DNA of 64,000 nt. Source: Phocoena phocoena. Lineage: Eukaryota; Chordata; Mammalia; Artiodactyla; Phocoenidae. Positions 60,016-64,000 of this stretch are shown here, piece by piece. The position numbers and the translations under genes were made by a program. Below the pieces are notes generated by a model. It did not search any database and was not told the DNA's origin. It saw only the letters and a list, made by a program, of their open reading frames with translations. Position 1 is the stretch's first letter. The number at the start of each line of letters is the position of its first letter. The DNA lies in NCBI RefSeq assembly GCF_963924675.1, contig NC_089236.1, positions 33,007,319 to 33,071,318 of the forward strand, written 5' to 3'.

Positions 60016-60018
60016 TTG
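59985..60018. repeat. (TG)n microsatellite
   Basis: About 15 TG units interrupted by TTTG. Confidence 0.95.
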
Positions 60019-60341
60019 CACTCTCTTTAGCTGAGTTTCCCAGGAGACTTGAAACAAATTCCAATCTTGGTTTCTGAGCTCCTGTCTGCAACCTCAAGTA
60101 TGCTTACTTTAAAACTGGGCCTTTGAAGTACCTTGCTTCATTCCTTTGTTTTTGGGACCATCTCACCATAATGTCATCAACTATGACCTGCCAAACATCA
60201 TCATGTATTAACCTTAACTCTGCTTAGAGCAATAAATGATGGTGTTCTTGCTTCTAGCAACTCTAAATGTTGCATCAGGTTAAAAAGGAGAAGTGTTTTT
60301 ATAAATATCCTAAGACTTATACGATAGCTAACTTCTATAAA
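60019..60341. other. Unique sequence
   Basis: Nothing recognised. Confidence 0.5.
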
Positions 60342-60355
60342 AATTACACAAAATA

Positions 60356-60489
60356 GGGACTTCCCTGGAGGTCCAGTAGTTGAGACTCCACACTTCCACT
60401 GCAAGGGGCATGAGTTCAACCCCTGGTTGGGGAACTAAGATCCCCACATGCCACAAGGCACTGCCAAAAAAAAAAAAAAGAAAAAAAAG
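60356..60489 (+). mobile_element. Short CHR-related SINE
   Basis: 'gggacttccctggaggtcca', 'gttgagactccacacttcca', 'atgagttcaacccctggttg' and 'ggggaactaagatccccaca' with a poly(A) tail. The duplication 'aattacacaaaata' (60342-60355) against 'aattatacaaaata' (60490-60503) has one mismatch. Confidence 0.94.
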
Positions 60490-60509
60490 AATTATACAAA
60501 ATAAAACAA

Positions 60510-60770
60510 ATATCATAATGAGTATGTTGAGGTAACACTGGCTTATAACATTATATGTTTCATGTGTACCACACTATACTTTGACTTCTGTATACACTAC
60601 CACATGCTCACCACCAAAAGTTTAGCTTTCATCCATCACCATACAGTTGACCTCCTTTACTCATTTTGCCCTCCCTCCACACCCTTCTCCCTAGAGTGGT
60701 AACTAGTAGAGTGGTAACTACTCTAACTAGTGGTAACTAGTAGAGTGGTAACTACTACTCTGTTCCATAC
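60510..60770. mobile_element. L1M 3'-region fragment with local duplication
   Basis: 'gaggtaacactggcttataa', 'cttctgtatacactaccaca', 'tgctcaccaccaaaagttta', 'catccatcaccatacagttg' and 'taactactactctgttccat' form a recognisable ancient L1-type non-coding block. Orientation is not certain to me. A 34-bp tandem duplication sits near its right end. Confidence 0.65.
60695..60762. repeat. 34-bp tandem duplication
   Basis: Two copies (60695-60728 and 60729-60762) start with 'agtggtaactagtagagtgg'. Each contains a shorter internal repeat 'agtggtaact'. The end of the copy is 'taactactctaact' in the first and 'taactactactctg' in the second. Confidence 0.9.
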
Positions 60771-62134
60771 TGATTTTCAAAAGTACATTATTTCTTTAGA
60801 AAGTCTGAGGAAAAAAATAATAATTGAGTTAGGTCTTGGAGGAACCTTAAGAGGTCAGTCTCAGAATGATTGTCTTGGGAGAGAAAAGTCATTTAATGCC
60901 AAGTAAAGATTTCAGATACTCATACTTCCCAAATTGATTAAAAAATTTATTGCTTTAATAACTGAAAGTTCAGTTGTTATTACCTACCCTGATATGCTTT
61001 TCAAATGGCCACACTGTTTTGTTCGAATGATTTTGCTTTTCTAAAGACTTGTAAATCTTCTATGAAAAGATTTAATTGCTTCCTATGAAGGAAGGAGGAG
61101 AGGATGAAAATGCATGGTGTGAGGCTCCAGAAAAACAAAGCATTTATCTCTATTTCTGTCTGGTGGGAGGCTTTAAGGTTAATAATTGGGAATTGCTCAT
61201 TTTAAAGCCACATTGCATTAAAAAAAAAATACATATGCTTCCTGCTGATAGGGTTTTCAGACTGCCTAGAATTTATTGTAATTTTATGAGAGAAAAATCT
61301 TAATAGCTCAGCAATCAAATACATTATAAAATAATTTTTGAAAACCTAAGTATTTATAATTGTTCCTTGTAAATTTCACTTTTTTCCCTCTTGTACAGTT
61401 ATGTTATCAGGATTTGGAATCTTAATTTGCAGCTTTCATTCATTTTACAACAGTATAATGAATGTTTTATCTTCCCTGGGACTATTATATCCAGAGATAA
61501 TAAGAACAGTCATCTGTTATATGGTCTGCATTTCTTGAGTTGTCTTCTGTGATTTTGTTGTCAGCCTAGCAAAATTAATTAGATTAATTCCCTAAATTCT
61601 AGAGAATATTATTAGATACCAATTAAGCATTCAGAAATGTATATTTTATATACTAGTTTATAGACTAATTTTAAAAGAAAGTAAACCCGCCTAGATTCAT
61701 ACATTTTGATGTTTAGTCTCCATAATACACTCTAATATCTATTAATGTGTCATTAGTTTTGTAGGAATCTGGTAAAAAGTCATTTATATGTATTTTGAAT
61801 AAGATGCCAGCTGACCTTAAGCATTTTTTCCCTGTTTGTTTCTTTATGTACATTTTTCAAATAGGGCTAGACACTGCTATATCCTCAAAAACAAAACAAA
61901 ACTCTGAAAAAGAAAATCACATACACAAATCAGATTGGCTGCTAGTCCTAAATGTCTGACTGGATGCCCATTTATTTTATACTTTTATTATTGTTTTTAT
62001 TTATTTTTTGAAATAATTTTCAAAAAGCCAATATGCACACAGTTTAACCATCAAGTATAATGATATACAATAGTTCTTTGGCTCACTTCTTCTCAGCTTT
62101 ACTTACTCACCAGAGATACTGGCTTCAAACACAG
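60771..62134. other. Unique sequence, repeat-poor
   Basis: No gene or repeat recognised. A 75-codon frame at 61076-61303 has no domain features. Confidence 0.5.
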
Positions 62135-62335
62135 CTCTTTTAAAAATTTTGGTAGACAATACTTCCCAGTTTCTCTTGCAGTTGGTTGCAGTCAAGTTTT
62201 GAGTTCAGGTGAATGGAAACTGAGCAAAAGTGATGTAAGCCAATTTTTAGGCCCATCAAAAATATCCTGTGTACTATTCTCAACTTTTAGCTGAATGGAG
62301 ATGACCCTGGCACCTAGAGGATGGGGAGTCCTTGA
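62135..62335 (+). repeat. Possible old LTR fragment
   Basis: 'tttctcttgcagttggttgc' and 'gtgaatggaaactgagcaaa' with 'agtgatgtaagccaattttt' recall the internal part of ancient mammalian LTRs. Heavily diverged. Confidence 0.35.
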
Positions 62336-63454
62336 GTCACTGTTGGTATTCTATGTGTTGGTTGCCATACTGTTTTTCATGTACATTTTTGGTGGTGAAA
62401 TACACCAGAAAGACTAAGTCGCTCCCCAGTGCATGACTTTTTGTCTCCGCTATTATGTAAGAAAATGCAAAAGTGGTTTCTAAAAATGTAACATCAAATT
62501 TAATAAAATTTTGTACCAGATTGAGAGTTGCATGTCTTTAAATGTAGCTGAAAAATAGTACAGGTTTGCTCCATGGAAATGCTTTGTTTTGAAAAGTCCT
62601 GCTGATCATGATGGCTTCACTAATATCCCAAGGAACAAGATACAGTCATAGTGGGGTTAATTGTTAACACTTGTACACGTAAACACATAGTGCAAATAGT
62701 CTTATTCATAATTTAGATTTATTTTTAACAAACTTGGAGTCAGATCTTGGAATCATTATTTTGATGTTACTGTATAGCTACCAAGACCTCATTCCAGGAA
62801 TAGTAGAAACATTATCACTGCCACTTGATTGTTCACCTGTATTTATATTCCTAGTGTAATTCTTGATCAGTTGTTTGTGTGTAGGAATCCTTTTATGCCA
62901 CTTGTCCATTTTATGAAGCTCAGTTAACATTAGGTAACATAATCCAGAAATCCACTGAGTAATACAATTGCAGTATGTAACTATAAGTTGAAATTTGACA
63001 TAGGAGAAAAGGTGCCATTGTCAACTCCTCCAAGTTACAGAATGTCCACCACCCCACAGGATTTCTTACATATTACACATGCCATTGTCCAGCAGACAGA
63101 GTGAGTGAAGATATCAGATTTGATCCGTATATGACTGTACAACATTTAATTTCCTACTTTTGTTCTTGTTGTTTTTTGTTTTTAAAAATAATTGTTTATT
63201 TACTGAACCTTGGGCAGATTAGATACACAACCAATTTTAAACTTACATCTTTTAACTCAGTTTTGCAGTGTTTTCACACACACACGCACACAAATTGGCA
63301 TGCAACAGTTGTCCTAAGGTAAAACACAGTCACCTTAAACTGTTGCAAGTATTTTCACCCAAGGTTGAAAAGTTGCTTATCCTGAACATAAAAACTTTTA
63401 ATAAATTTAAATTAGTTATATAAAACTCATTACTTGTAGTTTTCCCCTTGCAAA
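62336..63454. other. Unique sequence, repeat-poor
   Basis: Nothing recognised beyond a short CA run at 63276-63292. Confidence 0.5.
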
Positions 63455-64000
63455 GATCCAAAAAAAAGAAATGTACAAACCCATCTTCAGAGACCAAGAG
63501 AAAGTCATTTTATTTTATACAAAACAAAATTCACATGTGCCATAAAAGAAAGACCCAGGAAAAACAAAAACAGAAACCCTAATACTGACAGTAATGTTCA
63601 GTACTCTAATTAAACAGTGGCCAAATGCCACTGATCAAAAATAAAACAGTGGCTGTATATCACTGCAAAGAAATCCAAGAGGCTTTTAACTCTTTGGCGT
63701 CAGAAATCCAGAGTTTTCCAATTACTTGAACGCATACCTCCTATGTGCCAAGAGTAGAGAAAGTGGATGTGCCAGCATAGAAAGAAAAAGAACTATCGTT
63801 CACTGCAACACCCAGAGAATTGGCTTTAATAGATACTTCTTACAAGGTTAGGCAGAAACCAAAACAAGGGTCATTAGCTGCTTGTGTCAACAATTTTAAG
63901 TGGAGGTGATTGAGTTCTAGGGTTCAAAGTTAACTATAAGGGGAAAAAGGTTGTTGGCTTAAGTCTTATCTTTAAAGCAAAAACAAGATAGACAAGGTAT
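63455..64000 (-). other. Candidate 3'UTR end of a minus-strand transcript
   Basis: On the minus strand an AATAAA lies at 63509-63514 (plus 'tttatt'), in the context 'gtataaaataaaatgac'. About 30-50 bases further downstream is a GU/U-rich stretch, 'gtttgtacatttcttttttt' (plus 63.455-63.48 kb). This is the layout of a mammalian cleavage and polyadenylation site. The upstream 490 bases to the window edge are free of recognisable repeats and low in CpG, as many 3'UTRs are. I see no coding exon and do not recognise the gene. A fortuitous signal is possible, since AATAAA is common in AT-rich DNA. Confidence 0.4.
63509..63514 (-). terminator. Candidate polyadenylation signal AATAAA
   Basis: Canonical hexamer on the minus strand followed at suitable distance by a U/GU-rich downstream element. 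It lies outside any recognised transposon, unlike the other AATAAA motifs discussed above, which lie in L1, LTR or SINE tails. Confidence 0.4.

Overview
This window is mammalian nuclear DNA, almost certainly from a cetacean. The main evidence is thirteen copies of a tRNA-derived SINE of the CHR type (core such as 'ggcttccctggtggcgcag', then 'ggacacgggttcg' and 'gggaagatcccacatg'). CHR SINEs are known from whales, dolphins and their closest cetartiodactyl relatives. The L1 elements and their 3' ends ('gcaattatactccaataaag') fit a cetartiodactyl. I cannot tell a toothed from a baleen whale.

I found no intact protein-coding gene, tRNA, rRNA, CRISPR array or prokaryote-like system. Every long open frame I examined is a decayed L1 ORF1 or ORF2 frame, its antisense shadow, or a frame read through a SINE. 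The window reads as repeat-rich, AT-rich intergenic or intronic sequence. The one possible gene part is at the far right (about 63.46-64.0 kb, minus strand), where a polyadenylation signal with a U/GU-rich downstream stretch suggests the 3' end of a transcript entering from beyond the window.

Layout: 1-4.8 kb is largely unique. 4.8-11.4 kb is an old plus-strand L1 (L1-A) whose inter-ORF spacer has grown into a 1.5 kb AT-rich island and which carries four SINEs. 11.8-13.8 kb is a nest: an older L1M fragment holding one SINE and two separate L1 3'-end insertions. 14.2-15.2 kb has two MaLR LTRs in opposite orientation. 17.86-22.6 kb is a minus-strand L1 (L1-B) that keeps its GC-rich 5'UTR but lacks its 3' half. 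It is flanked at a distance by an inverted pair of about 290 bp of unrecognised sequence (15.26-15.55 and 22.88-23.17 kb). 23-38.5 kb is mostly unique sequence with fragments of L1M, LTR, MIR and L2. 38.6-45.9 kb is an ancient minus-strand L1M split by a younger plus-strand L1 (L1-C, 39.66-44.83 kb, with a near-perfect target-site duplication). L1-C itself contains a small L1 3'-end segment inside ORF2. 45.9-60.8 kb is unique sequence with hAT, L2, MIR, MaLR, L1M and SINE copies. 60.8-64 kb is repeat-poor.

All retroelement reading frames seen are broken by stops, frameshifts, deletions or loss of catalytic residues. The window's interest is in its insertion history and structurally unusual DNA. 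I did not find a previously undescribed functional system. Family names are from recognition by eye and were not checked against a repeat library.
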